Made by a program: the position numbers and the translations under genes. 14,642 nt of DNA from CAYOLL01 sp964404765 [NCBI: uncultured Gemmatimonadota bacterium] (GTDB lineage: Bacteria; 4572-55): NCBI GenBank assembly GCA_964404765.1, contig CAYOLL010000148.1, forward strand, positions 1 to 14,642, given 5' to 3'. The notes beneath the pieces were generated by a model. It did not search any database and was not told the origin of the DNA. It worked only from the letters and a program-made list of their open reading frames with translations. Positions 13,412 through 14,642 of this stretch are shown piece after piece (within the stretch, counting starts at the first letter, position 1; every line of letters begins with the position of its first letter).

Positions 13412-14642
13412 ATGTCGATATTTCCAGAACAGGCATTATCACATATCAAAGCAATTCCTAAAGGAAGCACCGATATTTTTAGAGGCATAGCTTCAAATCG
13501 ACCCATTAAAGCACGATTTACCAGTGCACAGCAAACTGATAACTTTAATGTACCGGATAATGCTTTTCATATAACAACGGCTTCCATCGCCGGGGCAACA
13601 ACAAGTGCATCCGTTGTTGATTCAGCAAAAAATATAGCGCCATTGCTGCATATCGGCCCTTCTCCCACATTCTGGGGTATGTCTGCAATAAAAGGAGCAT
13701 TTACTGAAAATGTAATGCAAAGAGCGTTTATATCGGGATTTTTTGAGGCTGGTCATTGGTCGTCTGTGACACCTCACCGTATCGGCAATCAGGGAATAGA
13801 TGGTCTTTTTTTCCATACGGATCGCAATGGTAACCTACGAAATATGCTGGTGGCAGAAGCAAAGTATGGGTCCTCAAAATTAAACAAAAAAAGTTTACAA
13901 ATGAGTAGGGAGTGGACAAGTCCTCGTCTCCAAAAGACTGCAACTAATTATGAAAACCTTGCAAATAAGTTACAAAAGAATGGTGCGCAACATACAAGAC
14001 TTCAACCTCCTAAAGGCGCAAAGATAACAAATATACCTTGGAAAGATGGTCAAACCTGTTACGTTTGGCAGGAAGGAAATAAAATTGTATACAACTCTAA
14101 TGATCCAAATGTGACACCTCTAAAACTTGCTCAGCAAGCAAAAAAAATTTTTAAAACCCTTAATGCTGCGGCTTCAGGACAGTTTGAATATAGGTCACGT
14201 CTTGTACATTTAGACGTTGTCGATGGAAAGTGGGTTATTGAAATTCATAAATTAGATCCAAAGTCTGCTAAAGTAACTGAAAAACCAGTAAAAATATTAC
14301 TTGATCAAAATATGAAACTTACTGCGCAACAGTCAATGGAAAGCGTTCTTATTGAATCCGGCTTGTCAAAAGAGGATGCCAAGGCATTAGCAAAAAAGTG
14401 CATGAACGACCCCAACTATTTTAAGCAAATGTCGCGTCAACCCCGAATGAGTTGGAAGACAGGATTAACATGGCAGGCTGCGGGAGATGCAGCTATGAGC
14501 GGTGCAATTGTTTTTTTGTTAGGAATTGGATTATCGTCTTTATCTTCAGGAGACATTGATTGGGAAAGAACCACATATTCCGCGTTAATAACATCCGTAG
14601 GTACTTTTGCAGGTCAATATTTAGGATCGCAAATAGCATCAG
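13412..14642 (+). CDS. Restriction-endonuclease-fold toxin-like protein, 3' end cut by window
   Basis: The reading frame stays open from the ATG at 13412 to the window edge (410 residues and one base), with CAGGAG 8 bases upstream. Residues about 90-175 carry a PD-(D/E)xK layout: a helix with E99, then GIDG with D130, then VAEAKYG with E149 and K151. They continue as KYGSSKL (151-157) and QMSREW (163-168), a block that I associate with restriction-endonuclease-fold toxin domains of polymorphic toxins. This predicts a metal-dependent nuclease. The N-terminal 90 residues are unassigned. The C-terminal part has a helical region (305-345) and then glycine-rich hydrophobic segments (about 361-378 and 387-410, still open), suggesting membrane insertion. 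In usual toxins the nuclease is C-terminal, so this order is unusual. The gene is AT-rich like its upstream partner. Function as defence effector or secreted toxin is inference. Confidence 0.75.
   Translation, partial: MSIFPEQALSHIKAIPKGSTDIFRGIASNRPIKARFTSAQQTDNFNVPDNAFHITTASIAGATTSASVVDSAKNIAPLLHIGPSPTFWGMSAIKGAFTENVMQRAFISGFFEAGHWSSVTPHRIGNQGIDGLFFHTDRNGNLRNMLVAEAKYGSSKLNKKSLQMSREWTSPRLQKTATNYENLANKLQKNGAQHTRLQPPKGAKITNIPWKDGQTCYVWQEGNKIVYNSNDPNVTPLKLAQQAKKIFKTLNAAASGQFEYRSRLVHLDVVDGKWVIEIHKLDPKSAKVTEKPVKILLDQNMKLTAQQSMESVLIESGLSKEDAKALAKKCMNDPNYFKQMSRQPRMSWKTGLTWQAAGDAAMSGAIVFLLGIGLSSLSSGDIDWERTTYSALITSVGTFAGQYLGSQIAS

Overview
This window looks like chromosomal DNA of a free-living, probably uncultivated Gram-negative bacterium. 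It encodes a Sec-exported FecR-like protein, a multiheme c-type cytochrome lipoprotein, a membrane glycosyltransferase and a very large acyl-CoA-synthetase fusion. The mixed gene content and the many small palindromic repeats recall lineages such as Calditrichota/KSB1 or the Bacteroidota neighbourhood. That placement is a guess from style, not a phylogenetic result. No rRNA, tRNA, transposase, integrase or CRISPR array was seen.

Left part (1-6259, all genes on the minus strand). In transcription order these are: a pentaheme cytochrome c lipoprotein (4922-6259); a nucleoside-hydrolase-fold protein with altered active-site motifs (3846-4802); a processive family-2 glycosyltransferase of the cellulose/mannan-synthase type that starts at TTG (2159-3622); and a compact three-gene group made of a helical protein with a HEPN-like C-terminal motif (1073-1876), a small helical protein (740-1069) and a secreted FecR-like/TPR protein (63-710). 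The gaps between these genes hold palindromic or inverted-repeat elements of at least three kinds (1921-1986, 2030-2150, 3645-3811).

Middle part (6260-11803). A 420-base divergent intergenic region leads into one giant plus-strand gene. Its product is about 1707 residues: an AMP-forming acyl-CoA synthetase, then roughly 820 residues I cannot assign, then a C-terminal GNAT acetyltransferase. The reading frame contains two repeat-derived insertions. One is a tandem/inverted repeat placed just before the TGD motif of the adenylation domain (8391-8510). The other is a 56-base palindrome (9742-9797). Both are kept in frame, much like palindromic protein-coding repeats.

Right part (11804-14642). 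A nested 89-base palindrome (11811-11899) separates the giant gene from a clearly AT-richer, two-gene plus-strand operon that runs off the window. Its first gene encodes a 438-residue helical protein with a TPR-like N-terminus. The second, cut by the window edge, starts at 13412 and encodes a restriction-endonuclease-fold toxin-like protein (ID...ExK, then a KYGSS...QMS..W block) followed by glycine-rich hydrophobic segments. This pair is the best candidate for an undescribed defence or effector system, and its composition suggests horizontal acquisition.
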